Shown piece after piece: positions 37,143 to 46,317 of a stretch of DNA of 64,000 nt (position 1 is its first letter; each line of letters begins with the position of its first letter). Location of the stretch: contig JAITTG010000064.1 of the NCBI GenBank assembly GCA_031287095.1, positions 1 to 64,000 of the forward strand, read 5' to 3'. The notes beneath the pieces are model-generated. The model was not told the origin of the DNA. It saw only the letters and a program-made list of their open reading frames with translations, and searched no databases. The translations under genes and the position numbers were made by a program. The stretch is from Candidatus Parendomicrobium reticulitermitis. GTDB lineage: Bacteria; Elusimicrobiota; Endomicrobiia; Endomicrobiales; Endomicrobiaceae.

Positions 37143-38423
37143 TTATGGCATCATCAAATTAGGTAAGAACATCACTAGTTGCGGGACATAGGTGATCAGT
37201 AAAAGAACCATTATCATTGCTACGAAGAACGGGATGAATGATTTCACCACGCTTGTTATAGAGCATTTAGCTATGCCGCAACATATAAACAAACATACGC
37301 CGACGGGCGGCGTAAATAAGCCTACGGCAAGATTTACTGTCATAATCACTCCGAAATGCACTGGATCAACGCCAAGCGCTACCGCTATCGGCAGCAAAAT
37401 CGGCGTAAAAATGATTACGGCAGGGCTTAAGTCAAGCCAAGTGCCTACAAACAATAACCAAAAATTGATTATCAATAAAAGTAAAAATGTATTTGTGGTA
37501 ATACCTGTGAGGAAACCGCCTATAGCCGCAGGCACATTTTGCTGAGCAAAAAGCCAAGCAAGAGCGGACGCTGTGGCTATCATCAAAGTGACCTGTCCTG
37601 TGGTAATGGCAATTTCTCCTACAAGTTTAGGAATTTCTTTAATTTTGAGTTCTCTATAATAGAAAGCCCCAAGCAAAAATGAATACATTGCCGCTATGCC
37701 CGCCGCTTCTGTGGGGGTAAAAAACCCAGAAATAATACCGCCCAAGATGATGATAATAGTAAGCAAAGCAGGTATGCCTTTGAGAATAATTTTTACGCCT
37801 TCGCTTAGAGGGACCTTTTTATCGCGCGGATATCCTTTTTTCTTTGTGATGACGGCAGACACTGCCATCAAAGCAAGCCCCACAAGAATTCCAGGGATAA
37901 TACCGCCCAAAAAGAGTTTTCCTATAGAAGCGTTTGCCGCAACTCCATAAACAACCATAGGAATGCTTGGAGGTATCATAACGCCTATTGTAGAAGAAGT
38001 GGCTGTGACGGCGACAGCAAAGTCTTTGTCATAACCTTTTTCTTCCATAGCGGGTATTAAAATTGCGCCGATAGACGCCGAGTCCGATGCGGCAGAACCC
38101 GTAATGCCTGCAAAAAGCATACTTGCAACTATATTGATATAGGCAAGACCGCCTTTCATAAATCCTACCAACACTCTTGACATATTTATTAAGTCTCTTG
38201 TGATACCGCCCACAGCCATAAATCGTCCAGTCAAAATAAATAAAGGCACCGCTATAAGAGTAAAAGTATCAAGACCTGTGAACATTCTTTGAACCACAAC
38301 CATAAGAGGCACATCTGCAATCAATACTCCGACCAAAGCCGCAAGACCTGTGCATAAGGCTATAGGAACATTGAAAACCATCAAACCTATCATTACTAAA
38401 AAAACAAAGCCCGCTACCGTCAT
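37143..38423 (-). CDS. dctM: TRAP transporter large permease DctM
   Basis: The 426-aa membrane protein has about 12 hydrophobic segments and DctM-family motifs: GITGSAASDSASIGAILIPAM, VMIPPSIPMVVYG, FTPTEAAGIAAMYSF and NLAVGLFTPPVGVCLF. It forms the sodium-driven channel of the tripartite ATP-independent transporter together with DctQ. It overlaps dctQ by 4 bp (ATGA). A long 3' repeat element starts at its stop. Confidence 0.95.
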   Translation of the reverse strand: MTVAGFVFLVMIGLMVFNVPIALCTGLAALVGVLIADVPLMVVVQRMFTGLDTFTLIAVPLFILTGRFMAVGGITRDLINMSRVLVGFMKGGLAYINIVASMLFAGITGSAASDSASIGAILIPAMEEKGYDKDFAVAVTATSSTIGVMIPPSIPMVVYGVAANASIGKLFLGGIIPGILVGLALMAVSAVITKKKGYPRDKKVPLSEGVKIILKGIPALLTIIIILGGIISGFFTPTEAAGIAAMYSFLLGAFYYRELKIKEIPKLVGEIAITTGQVTLMIATASALAWLFAQQNVPAAIGGFLTGITTNTFLLLLIINFWLLFVGTWLDLSPAVIIFTPILLPIAVALGVDPVHFGVIMTVNLAVGLFTPPVGVCLFICCGIAKCSITSVVKSFIPFFVAMIMVLLLITYVPQLVMFLPNLMMP

Positions 38424-38941
38424 AGTTGAACCTCCTTTTTCAAATCAACCTCTTCCAATTTGGGAGCGTCTACTGTTTCGCCTTTAAGCAAAACGCCCAA
38501 CTCATAAGCTCCGCAAATCACATATAATGCGCCTGCGAGAGGCAAAACTGCATATATAATGACCATAGGAAGTCTCAAAATTGGAGAAACCTGAGTTCCA
38601 ACAATGTCTAACAAATTATAACCCAAAATCAATAGAGCAAATCCAAATAAAATAACCATGCCTTGAATTGCCATAGAATTGATTCTTCTCACTTTAGGAC
38701 TAAACTTAGACACAAAATAATCTATGCCCAAATGCAATTTATATCTCAAAGTCATCACACTACCCAAGAAACAAAGCCAAAGAAAAGCAAATCTGGCGAC
38801 TTCATCAGTCCAAGGGAAAGGATAAGTAAAAAATGTCCTTGTAAAAACCTGACATATAATAGCAAAAAGCATCGTAAGACCAACGATTTTGACAATGCTA
38901 TTGACTATTACATCGTATAAAATATGAATAAAGTTCTTCAT
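38420..38941 (-). CDS. dctQ: TRAP transporter small permease DctQ
   Basis: The 173-aa protein has four membrane helices and the DctQ pattern FFTYPFPWTDEVARFAFLWL (about 35-54), then LRYKLHLGIDYFV. It scaffolds DctM. It is located between dctP copy 2 (82 bp upstream) and dctM (4-bp overlap), the usual PQM order. Confidence 0.93.
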   Translation of the reverse strand: MKNFIHILYDVIVNSIVKIVGLTMLFAIICQVFTRTFFTYPFPWTDEVARFAFLWLCFLGSVMTLRYKLHLGIDYFVSKFSPKVRRINSMAIQGMVILFGFALLILGYNLLDIVGTQVSPILRLPMVIIYAVLPLAGALYVICGAYELGVLLKGETVDAPKLEEVDLKKEVQL

Positions 38942-39022
38942 CTTACCTCCGATTGAGATTTACAAAAATCCCTGCTGTCATTACGGGATTGACCTGCAAT
39001 GACAAGCAGGGGTTCGTATTAA

Positions 39023-40042
39023 CTATTTCTTAGGGGGTGTGTATTTGAAATTTACGAAAGTGTCGATGATATCTCCGCCGATTTGATTGCGGTATTCTTG
39101 ATAAAGAGGTTTTACCGCATTAACAAAAGAACTTTTATCAGGCACTGTGTTTACTTTCATACCCAATCTTGCAAGCTCTTTGAAAGCGGCGGCATCGCCG
39201 TCTAAGTCCAATTTGCTTTCATATCTTCCCGCCGCATCGCCCGCTTCAAGAACGATTTTTTGCAAATCAGCAGGTAAAGAATTGAAGAATTTCGCGCTCA
39301 TACCGATGATGTTTGGAGAAATCAAATGCTCTGTTTGAGATACGAATTTTGTCACTTCGTATTCTTTCTGAGTGATAATCAAAGGTGTTGAATTTTCTGC
39401 GGCGTCAACAACTTTTGTTTGAAGAGCCATATACCTTTCATTAGCGGATAGAGGAACAGGCACTGCGCCCAAAAGCGTGAATGCTCTTGAAATCACAGGG
39501 CTTTCCATAATTCTCACTTTCATTCCTTTGAAATCTTTTACGGTAACAATAGGATTTTTGGAGTTATACATATTTCTTGGACTTCTAACCATCCAACCGA
39601 TGATTTTTACGCCTGTTTTCTTTTCAAGAGATTCTGCAAATTTTGCGCCTTCTCCTGAATCCAAAATCGCGCGGACTCTGTCAACGCTTCCAGCTATATA
39701 AGGAAGGTCAAATACCATAAACTTTGAGTCAAAGCCTGAAAGCACGGCTGTATTTACTTCCGCCGCTTGAAGGCTGCCCATTTTCATTCCTTCCATATAG
39801 TCGCGATGTCCGCCAAGTTGTCCTGTGTGCTTTACATCAACTGAGATTCTGCCTGCGCTTTGCTTTTCTACCAAATCCTTAAAATAGAAAAATGCTTTTA
39901 CGCAATTGTCTTCAGGATTTGAAGGCGTTGCCATTGTGATTTTGTAAGTCTTAGGCGCCGCAATCGCTCCTGAAACGGCAAAAGACAAAACAAAAGCAAA
40001 CGCTGCTGCTGCTGCTACTGCTGACTTTAATGCTTTTTTCAT
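39023..40042 (-). CDS. dctP: TRAP transporter substrate-binding protein DctP (copy 2)
   Basis: The 339-aa protein has a signal peptide (ending near SGAIA) and the DctP pattern MATPSNPEDNCVKAFFYFKD, HTGQLGGHRDYMEGMKMGS and VRIMESPVISRAFTLLGAVP. It heads the dctPQM operon. It is roughly three-quarters identical to copy 1 at 35021, including ILDSGEG, AENS and EHLISPNIIG, so the pair arose by a fairly recent duplication. Differences cluster at the signal peptide and at pocket-adjacent positions such as RIME/RIMR, which may change substrate preference. Confidence 0.93.
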   Translation of the reverse strand: MKKALKSAVAAAAAFAFVLSFAVSGAIAAPKTYKITMATPSNPEDNCVKAFFYFKDLVEKQSAGRISVDVKHTGQLGGHRDYMEGMKMGSLQAAEVNTAVLSGFDSKFMVFDLPYIAGSVDRVRAILDSGEGAKFAESLEKKTGVKIIGWMVRSPRNMYNSKNPIVTVKDFKGMKVRIMESPVISRAFTLLGAVPVPLSANERYMALQTKVVDAAENSTPLIITQKEYEVTKFVSQTEHLISPNIIGMSAKFFNSLPADLQKIVLEAGDAAGRYESKLDLDGDAAAFKELARLGMKVNTVPDKSSFVNAVKPLYQEYRNQIGGDIIDTFVNFKYTPPKK

Positions 40043-40649
40043 GTTGCTCTCCTTTTTTTGTTTTTTTGGCAGACTTCGTCTGCCCCTGCGAATCCCGAGA
40101 TTTTCGGGTTTTATTTTTTATAATTTCTGTTTTTCGTTTTTATCATTCGTCGTTTATTCTTTATATTCCCGTTGGTGTTCACTGTTCGTCCAGCGGGCGG
40201 GTTTGAAAACCCGCTCCCCACAAGGTTCGGGGATTTTGGATTTTTGATTTCAATTTTTATATTGATTTTTCAATGCGTTTTCAATTTCAATAAATTTCTA
40301 TATTTGTTTTTGCAATTACATTTATTTTTTTATCAGTCGCTTGGGGTATTAACGACATTAAACCCTTTTAGAGTTTAGATGCAGCGATTGACTTTAGCAT
40401 TATGGGCAGACACATGGGTCTGCCCCTACGATGTGTCCTCGCACGCTTTTGCATCACTCCCTCTCCTGTAGGAGAGGGGAAAAGAAGCAATCTGCGGCAA
40501 TACGGGATTATTAACAACATTAAATCCTTATTGCCGTTTGTTCGTTTTTGTCATTCGTCTTTGTTCTTTACCATTCCCGTTTAGGTTCACCATTCGTCCA
40601 GCGGGCGGGTTTGGGCTTTTTGTTTTTTTGAGTTTTGTTGTTTGTTTTT
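40043..40649. repeat. Intergenic repeat mosaic upstream of dctPQM
   Basis: No gene is supported. Visible pieces are ggcagacttcgtctgcccct (40066-40085), gcgggcgggtttgaaaaccc (about 40194), a 60-bp AT-rich segment at 40248-40308 shared with 21718-21778, and a ttaaacccttttagagttta unit near 40355. They continue with gggcagacac...gtctgcccctacg at 40405-40432, a ccctctcctgtaggagaggg palindrome near 40460, and a second cattcgtccagcgggcgggt near 40590. The promoter of dctP copy 2 must lie in the right part of this mosaic's left edge. Confidence 0.6.
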
Positions 40650-40837
40650 GTCGTTTTTCTTTTATTGTGAGACGCGCTCCGCGAAGCATTTTGAGCGTCC
40701 TTTGGCAGAATTTGTCTGCACGCGTATAGCAACGCTATCCACGCAGACAAATTGTGTCAAAAGACGCCAAAAAGCAAAGCGACCATCCCATCGCACTTAA
40801 CTTATAGTCAGCCGTGTGTATCGCGGCTTCGCCGCAC
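40650..40837 (-). repeat. 3'-end structured repeat, copy B (downstream of sugar-acid kinase)
   Basis: This second long copy of the element reads in the direction of the kinase gene, beginning 21 bp after its stop. The GCGGC/GCCGC stem is kept with a different loop (GAA). The long hairpin arms flanking gatagcgttgctata are kept too. About 20 extra bases separate it from the stop codon, unlike copies A and C. Confidence 0.8.
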
Positions 40838-40858
40838 CTATTAACGCGTCGTTCGCCT

Positions 40859-41956
40859 CTATCTATTTACCCTGCCGCTGGCATTGCCTTTCATTAGCGG
40901 GAGAATTTCGGATTTTTTTACATAATTGAAATCGCCATATACGCTGTGGCATAAGCAACTCGCCGCCGCCGCAAAAGATACGCATTGAGCATCGTCTTTG
41001 GAAAGATCCGCGTCCAAAAGGGAATATATAAGACCTGCGCTAAAAGAATCCCCTCCGCCTATACGGTCAACTATGTTTTTAATCTGATAAGGCTCATAAG
41101 CGCCATTGTTTAAAGGGGCAAAATTGGCTTTGTCGGCTTTTGCATCATAAAGCATAGCGCCCCAATTATTGTGGCTTGCGGATATGCTTTCCCTTAAAGT
41201 AAAAGCGACTTTTTTGACATTGGGATATTGTTTGACGATTTTTCGGGCAACTTCGGGATATTTGTCAATTTCAAGTTTGCCGCTTGTGACATCCGTATTT
41301 CCCGCCTGTATGTTTAAAACATCATCGGCATCTTCTTCATTTCCTATAACAATGTCCACAAAAGGAACAATTTTAGACATAGTTTTGCGGGCAAGTTCTT
41401 GGGCAGTTTTGGCTGTTTTGTCCCATTTCCACAACTTTTTTCTGAAATTCAAATCGCAAGACACTGTAATTTGCGCTTTTTTAGCGGCTTCAACAGCCGC
41501 TTGAGCGGCAAGAGCGGAATTTTCAGAAAGAGCGGGCGTAATTCCTGTGATATGAAACCAGCCGCAATCTTTAAAAATTTCCGTCCAATTATAATCTTGA
41601 GGTTTAGTCAAAGCGATAGAAGAATAATCTCTATCATAAATGACATTGCTGCCCCTTTGATTAGCGCCGTTTTCAACAAAAAAAAGTCCAAAACGACCGG
41701 GTTTTTTAAATACAAATTGAGTTCCTACGCCTATAGAGCGGACATTGCCGATAAAAGCGTCTGTGACATCATTGTCAGGCAAGGCGGTAACAAATTCTGT
41801 TTTTAGCCCCAAAATAGAAAGGGACGCTAAAACATTTATTTCGCCGCCTGCAAAAGTAAATACTGTATTGCCGGGTATAGATTGACGGATTCTTAAAAAG
41901 TCCGGCATATTGATTCTTCCCATCACTTCTCCAAAAGCGAGAATTTTCTTATCCAT
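40859..41956 (-). CDS. kdgK: PfkB-family sugar kinase, probable 2-keto-3-deoxygluconate kinase
   Basis: The 365-aa ribokinase-fold kinase has KKILAFGEVMGRI at the N-terminus, the substrate segment AGGEINVLASL, and the catalytic DRIGGGDSFSAGLIY (about 304-318). Its place next to a KDPG-type aldolase and two sugar-acid dehydratases points to phosphorylation of 2-keto-3-deoxy-gluconate or -galactonate. I start at 41956 (MDKKILAFGE), which follows GGAGGAAAG, rather than at ATG 41980. The start overlaps the end of the aldolase gene by 8 bp. Confidence 0.88.
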   Translation of the reverse strand: MDKKILAFGEVMGRINMPDFLRIRQSIPGNTVFTFAGGEINVLASLSILGLKTEFVTALPDNDVTDAFIGNVRSIGVGTQFVFKKPGRFGLFFVENGANQRGSNVIYDRDYSSIALTKPQDYNWTEIFKDCGWFHITGITPALSENSALAAQAAVEAAKKAQITVSCDLNFRKKLWKWDKTAKTAQELARKTMSKIVPFVDIVIGNEEDADDVLNIQAGNTDVTSGKLEIDKYPEVARKIVKQYPNVKKVAFTLRESISASHNNWGAMLYDAKADKANFAPLNNGAYEPYQIKNIVDRIGGGDSFSAGLIYSLLDADLSKDDAQCVSFAAAASCLCHSVYGDFNYVKKSEILPLMKGNASGRVNR

Positions 41957-42602
41957 TTTTTGCTTTCCTCCATATTCCAAGGGCTTTTTCGGCTCTTTGC
42001 GTTATTTCGTTCCAATTTTTCTCTTTTATAAGAGCGCGGGGCGCTATCCAAGTGCCGCCTATGGCGACAATCTGAGGCATACTTGCATAATCCGCCAAAT
42101 TGCTTTCATTTACTCCGCCAAGCGGGACATATTTTAACCCCAAATAATTGTAGGGATTATTCATGCTTTTGAGATATTCAAGCCCGCCCAAAGGTTGAGC
42201 GGGAAAAAATTTCAAGATATTTAAGCCTTCTGATAGAGCCTCTTCTATTTCGGAAGGGGTGGCAATACCGGGTATAAATGGCAAGCCGGCTTCTTTTGCT
42301 TCACGGACAATTTCTTTATTAAGTCCCGGAGCAAGACCAAAAGAAGCGCCTAACCCTTGAACTCTTTTAGCCTGACCTTTTTTGATGATAGTGCCGATAC
42401 CGATAGTCATTTGAGGGGTTTCTTTTGCGATTATGGATATTGAAGGCTCTGCCGCGTCTGTTCTTAAAGCCAATTCAATCGCGCTGATACCGCCGTCAAG
42501 CAAAGCCTTGCTGACAAGCGCCGCGTCTTCTGTTTTTTCAATTTCCAATACTGCGATTACTCCCTTTTTTGCAAGTTCTACAGCGAGTTCTTCATATTTC
42601 AT
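41949..42602 (-). CDS. eda: KDPG / KDPGal aldolase (Eda/DgoA family)
   Basis: The 217-aa class I aldolase has the family motifs GVIAVLEIEKTEDA, IELALRT (catalytic Glu), GIGTIIKKGQA, PGIATPSEIEEAL and LKFFPAQPLGG with the Schiff-base Lys. It cleaves 2-keto-3-deoxy-6-phospho-gluconate (or -galactonate) to pyruvate and glyceraldehyde 3-phosphate. With the galactonate-dehydratase-like gene nearby, the galactonate version (DgoA) is possible. It overlaps the kinase gene by 8 bp and lies downstream of the IlvD/Edd gene. Confidence 0.93.
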   Translation of the reverse strand: MKYEELAVELAKKGVIAVLEIEKTEDAALVSKALLDGGISAIELALRTDAAEPSISIIAKETPQMTIGIGTIIKKGQAKRVQGLGASFGLAPGLNKEIVREAKEAGLPFIPGIATPSEIEEALSEGLNILKFFPAQPLGGLEYLKSMNNPYNYLGLKYVPLGGVNESNLADYASMPQIVAIGGTWIAPRALIKEKNWNEITQRAEKALGIWRKAKNG

Positions 42603-42666
42603 ACTGCCTCCTTATATTAGTAAGGGCAAATCATTGTTTGCCCAATATTTGTATTTTTCCGTTCTT

Positions 42667-42858
42667 GTCGTTTTTTCCCTTTATGTATAAAACACACTCC
42701 GCGAAGCATTTTGAGCGTATTTTGGCAGAATTTGTCTGCGCGCGTATAGCAACGCTATCCACGCAGACAAATTGTGTCAAAAAACGCCAAAAGGCAAAGC
42801 GACCTTCCCATCGCGCTTAACTTAGAGACAGTCGTGTGTAATCGCGGCTTGCCGCACA
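42667..42858 (-). repeat. 3'-end structured repeat, copy C (downstream of ilvD/edd-like gene)
   Basis: This third long copy starts directly after the dehydratase stop, reading in its direction, and fills most of the 256-bp gap before the aldolase gene. It has GCGGC AA GCCGC, then AAGCG...CGCTT, GCCTTTTGGCG with six T, and the long TTTGTCTGCG hairpin. Confidence 0.8.
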
Positions 42859-44514
42859 TTAATCCCAATAAATTGTTGCGCCTTTGTGGGCTGAAGTTGT
42901 GTTTTTGCGATAAAGTTTAAGCCACCCCATAGCGGACTTTTCAATAGGTTTAAACCCTTTGCGGCGTTTGGCGAATTCTTCTTCGCTAATGTCTGCATTG
43001 AGCGTTCTTTTTTCTATGTCTATATGTATCATGTCGCCGTTTCGTATAAATGCTATATTGCCGCCGTCATAAGCCTCTGGACTGATATGACCTATAGCCA
43101 AACCGCCTGTCGCGCCGGAAAATCTGCCGTCAGATACCAAAGCGATTTTAGTCCCGAGATTTTTGCCTAATACCGCCGCCATAAAAGTTTCCATGTGAGG
43201 CATACCGGGCGAACCTTTGGGTCCTTCATATCTGATTATCACCACATCGCCCGCTGCAATCTCATCTTTTAAAATAGCATTCCAAGCATCATCTTGCGAC
43301 TCATAAATTTTTGCGGGTCCGCTAAATTTCCACACAGATTTATCCACAGCGCTAAATTTTACTATTGCGCTTTCTGTGCCTATATTGCCGTGCAAAACCG
43401 CTAAACCGCCTTGTGGATTTATAGGATTGCTCACAGGATGTATAATTTCTGGGTCGCTTGTTTTAGAAAGAGCGGCTTTGTCTGCAATCGTTCCAAACAT
43501 TCCGCCCGCTTGTCCGTCAATTTTGTCCGCTTTCAATAATTCTTTTACCACAGCGCATATACCGCCGCCTTTATCAAATTCAACCATAGTATGAGTTTTA
43601 TGATTTGGATAAATAGCGTTTAAAACGGGAACTTCTTTGCTGATTTTGTCAAAAGTGTCGGGACTGATATCAAAACCCGCTTGTCTTGCCATAGCGGGTA
43701 TATGCAAAACGCTGTTTGACGAGCCGCCCGTTGCCATCATATATCTGACAACATTTTCAAAACTGCTTTGTTTAACAAAATCCAAAGGACGAATCTCTTT
43801 TTTGACGCCTTCAACAATTTTCTTTGCGCAATCTGCCGCCATATCAAACCATTCTTTGCTCAAACTTTTGACGCTCGCATTGCCGTGTGGGGAAAATCCC
43901 AAAATCTCAGCGCAGGCGCACATAGTATTAGCCGTCCCCATAAAAGGACAAGCGCCGGCATTTGGGCAAGCGCTTTTAACTATGCCTTTATAATCTTCCT
44001 TGGAAAGACTGCCTTCAATATATGCGGCATAAGCCTGTTTCTGATGAGTTAAAGTGAGCATTTTGCCTTTATAATTGCCCGGACTCATATATCCGCCCGT
44101 AAAAATCACCGTTGGGATATTTACTCTTAAAGCGCCCATTATCACGCCGGGAACAACTTTATCGCAAGTTGCGGTTAAAATCATACCTTCAAGCATATTG
44201 AGTTCGGCAAGCATTTCCACATCGCTTGAAGCCAAATCGCGCGCGGGCAAAGTATATCTGTCGCCGTCTGTATTGGAGCAAATACCGTCGCAAATACCGC
44301 TTGTTGGCAATTCCAAAGCCAAACCGCCCGCTTTATAAACCTCTTCTTTCATTAAAGGGATTACCTCTTTAAAAGGGAAATGTCCCGGATTCATCTCATT
44401 CCAAGAATTGATAATGCCGATGATGGGTCTTTTTGCATCTTCTTCGCTAATGCCCATAGCGTAAAGCAGGGTATTGCGATGGTCTAAAGCTTCCTCATTC
44501 CATTGTCTAATCAT
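42859..44514 (-). CDS. IlvD/Edd-family sugar-acid (or dihydroxy-acid) dehydratase
   Basis: The 551-aa protein has the Fe-S ligands of the family: SGICDGI (about 68-74), [10 protein letters not shown] (about 113-122) and [17 protein letters not shown] (about 184-200). Other family segments are [14 protein letters not shown] and [16 protein letters not shown] near the C-terminus. The family includes dihydroxy-acid dehydratase (branched-chain synthesis) and aldonate dehydratases. Because it is embedded between dgoD-like, aldolase and kinase genes, I favour an aldonate dehydratase making a 2-keto-3-deoxy acid. Confidence 0.88.
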   Translation of the reverse strand: MIRQWNEEALDHRNTLLYAMGISEEDAKRPIIGIINSWNEMNPGHFPFKEVIPLMKEEVYKAGGLALELPTSGICDGICSNTDGDRYTLPARDLASSDVEMLAELNMLEGMILTATCDKVVPGVIMGALRVNIPTVIFTGGYMSPGNYKGKMLTLTHQKQAYAAYIEGSLSKEDYKGIVKSACPNAGACPFMGTANTMCACAEILGFSPHGNASVKSLSKEWFDMAADCAKKIVEGVKKEIRPLDFVKQSSFENVVRYMMATGGSSNSVLHIPAMARQAGFDISPDTFDKISKEVPVLNAIYPNHKTHTMVEFDKGGGICAVVKELLKADKIDGQAGGMFGTIADKAALSKTSDPEIIHPVSNPINPQGGLAVLHGNIGTESAIVKFSAVDKSVWKFSGPAKIYESQDDAWNAILKDEIAAGDVVIIRYEGPKGSPGMPHMETFMAAVLGKNLGTKIALVSDGRFSGATGGLAIGHISPEAYDGGNIAFIRNGDMIHIDIEKRTLNADISEEEFAKRRKGFKPIEKSAMGWLKLYRKNTTSAHKGATIYWD

Positions 44515-44564
44515 TGAATCCTCCTATCGAGCGGGTTTGAAACCTGCCCATACAAATCTGTCCT

Positions 44565-45713
44565 TTACCATTCCGCTACTGTGCCGTCATAATTGCGCCA
44601 AACGGGGTTTTTCCAATTGTGTCCGATTTTTGCGGCTTCTAACACTTTTGCTTTGTTCACCTTAATACCCAGACCTGCGCCGTTTGGTATTTGTATAAAA
44701 CCGTTTTCAAATTTGAATGTATTTTTATCTTCAATATAATCAAGCAAGTCCGCGCCCTTATTATAATGTATGCCCAAACTCTGCTCTTGTATAAAAGCAT
44801 TTGGAGAGCAAGCGTCAAGTTGAACGCAAGCGGCAAGGGCTATAGGTCCAAGCGGACAATGAGGAGCAAGAGCCACATCAAAAGCCTCAGACATAGAGGC
44901 AATCTTTTTTACTTCGCTAATCCCGCCTGCATGGGACAAGTCAGGCTGAATAATATCCGTATAACCGTCAATCAGGATTTTCTTAAAGTCCCAACGGCTA
45001 AACATTCTCTCGCCTGTGGCAATAGGTGTTGAAGTGTGATTTGCGATTTCCCTTAAAGCCTCTATATTCTCAGTCAAAACGGGTTCTTCTATAAACATCA
45101 AATGATATTGTTCCAACTCTTTGGCAAGAACTTTCGCCATAGGCTTATGCACGCGCCCGTGAAAGTCCACGCCTATATCCATTTTATAGCCGAACTCTTC
45201 GCGCACAGCGGCAACGCGCTGGGAAACGGCGTCAATTTTTGTGAAATTATCTATATAGTGCAATTCTTCTGTGGCATTCATCTTTATGGCTGTGCAGCCT
45301 GTTTCATATAACTTTTTAGCGCCGTTTTTGATGTCTGAAGGTCTATCGCCGCCTACCCAACTATAAACTTTCAGTTTGTCGCGGCACGAGCCGCCCAATA
45401 ATTCATATATAGGAACGCCCAAAACTTGACCCTTGATATCCCAAAGGGCTTGGTCTATGCCGGAAATTGCGCTCATAACTTCTCCGCCGCCGCGATAAAA
45501 AAACCCGCGATACATTGTTTGCCATAAATCTTCAATGTTTCGCGGGTCTTTACCTATTAAAAATGGGATAAATTCCTCTACTGCCGCCTTGACGGTATCC
45601 GCCTTGCCTTCCATCACCGGTTCTCCCCAGCCTGTGAACCCTTCGTCTGTTTCCATTTCAAGAAATAACCATCTCGGAGGAACCTTATACAAGTTGATTT
45701 TACTGATTTTCAT
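44565..45713 (-). CDS. dgoD: Enolase-superfamily acid-sugar dehydratase, D-galactonate-dehydratase-like
   Basis: The 382-aa protein has the mandelate-racemase subgroup fold: LEMETDEGFTGWGEPV, GIDQALWDIKGQVLG, IGVDFHGRVH (metal Asp and His), FIEEPVLTEN, ATGERMFSRWDF and LAPHCPLGPIALA (catalytic His). This pattern is that of DgoD, which dehydrates D-galactonate to 2-keto-3-deoxygalactonate; mannonate or gluconate variants are possible. I use ATG 45713 (MKISKINLYKV), 5 bp after AGGAG, not the upstream ATG at 45767. It is the first gene of the minus-strand sugar-acid cluster. Confidence 0.88.
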   Translation of the reverse strand: MKISKINLYKVPPRWLFLEMETDEGFTGWGEPVMEGKADTVKAAVEEFIPFLIGKDPRNIEDLWQTMYRGFFYRGGGEVMSAISGIDQALWDIKGQVLGVPIYELLGGSCRDKLKVYSWVGGDRPSDIKNGAKKLYETGCTAIKMNATEELHYIDNFTKIDAVSQRVAAVREEFGYKMDIGVDFHGRVHKPMAKVLAKELEQYHLMFIEEPVLTENIEALREIANHTSTPIATGERMFSRWDFKKILIDGYTDIIQPDLSHAGGISEVKKIASMSEAFDVALAPHCPLGPIALAACVQLDACSPNAFIQEQSLGIHYNKGADLLDYIEDKNTFKFENGFIQIPNGAGLGIKVNKAKVLEAAKIGHNWKNPVWRNYDGTVAEW

Positions 45714-45900
45714 AGTATCTCCTATACCCGCATAGCCTTGTGGACAATGCAGGATTATTAACAACATTAAATACTTTCAGGGTTTGAGCGCAACGATTGA
45801 TTTTTTAGCGCTCTCCCGCTTGATAATTCGATTTTTCTTGATTTGACCAAAAATTGAACTTGTGAGGGACACTTATACTATCCCCTTATTTATTAGACTT
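45714..45900. repeat. Leader of dgoD-like gene with a dispersed repeat unit
   Basis: The segment at about 45722-45805 is a diverged copy of the catagcctgcggcaata/aaccctttcagggttt unit found in tandem at 36540-36905. Between it and the G-run is the minus-strand string ggggatagtataagtg, a possible -10 region (TAGTAT or TATAAG). No gene is present. Confidence 0.5.
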
Positions 45901-45916
45901 GGGGGGGGGGGGGGGG
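45901..45916. repeat. Homopolymer run of 16 G
   Basis: Sixteen uninterrupted G on the plus strand (C on the minus strand) lie 188 bp upstream of the dgoD-like start codon. In the minus-strand direction they lie about 20-30 bp upstream of a possible -10 region. It is by far the longest homopolymer in the window. Tracts this long slip during replication, so the length may vary between cells; it is also a place where assembly can err. Confidence 0.9.
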
Positions 45917-45930
45917 TAGTTTCGGCAAAA

Positions 45931-45970
45931 GAAAAACTTGCTTCTGTTTTAGACAAAAGCAAGTTGTAAA
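45931..45970 (-). terminator. Intrinsic terminator, probably for recQ
   Basis: A 9-bp perfect stem (aacttgctt at 45935-45943, aagcaagtt at 45957-45965) with a 13-nt loop is followed on the minus strand by TTTCTTTT. It lies about 350 bp downstream of recQ with no gene between, and would also insulate the sugar-acid promoter from recQ transcription. Confidence 0.75.
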
Positions 45971-46317
45971 TTATTGTTGAAATGATTGCTGTTAAAAACA
46001 TTGAACTTCCTCTCTGCTTTGGATTAGCGGTAATGTATTATAAATGACGATTTTTGTCAATCAATGTAGTATCTCTTAACATATAGATTTTAAAAATATT
46101 TTGCGGAAAATCATTAAGAATGCGCTGATCAATTAAACTCTTTTGCCGTCGCCTGCGGGCTTGACCCGCAATAACAAAATCAAAGTCCGCAAGCGGCGCA
46201 AATAACAAGATGGTCTAGCCCGCTTTCGTGCAGACATACCGTATTAGCGAACAATGACAATACCTATACTCTCACATCTTTATATAAGTTATGCAAGATG
46301 TCCAATGTAACGCCGAT
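45971..46317. other. Intergenic region downstream of recQ
   Basis: No gene is supported. It contains a gcgggcttgacccgc palindrome at about 46157 (same class as 33735, 54475 and 61312) and the segment atataagttatgcaagatgt near 46272, which recurs at about 18735 and 21840. Confidence 0.5.
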
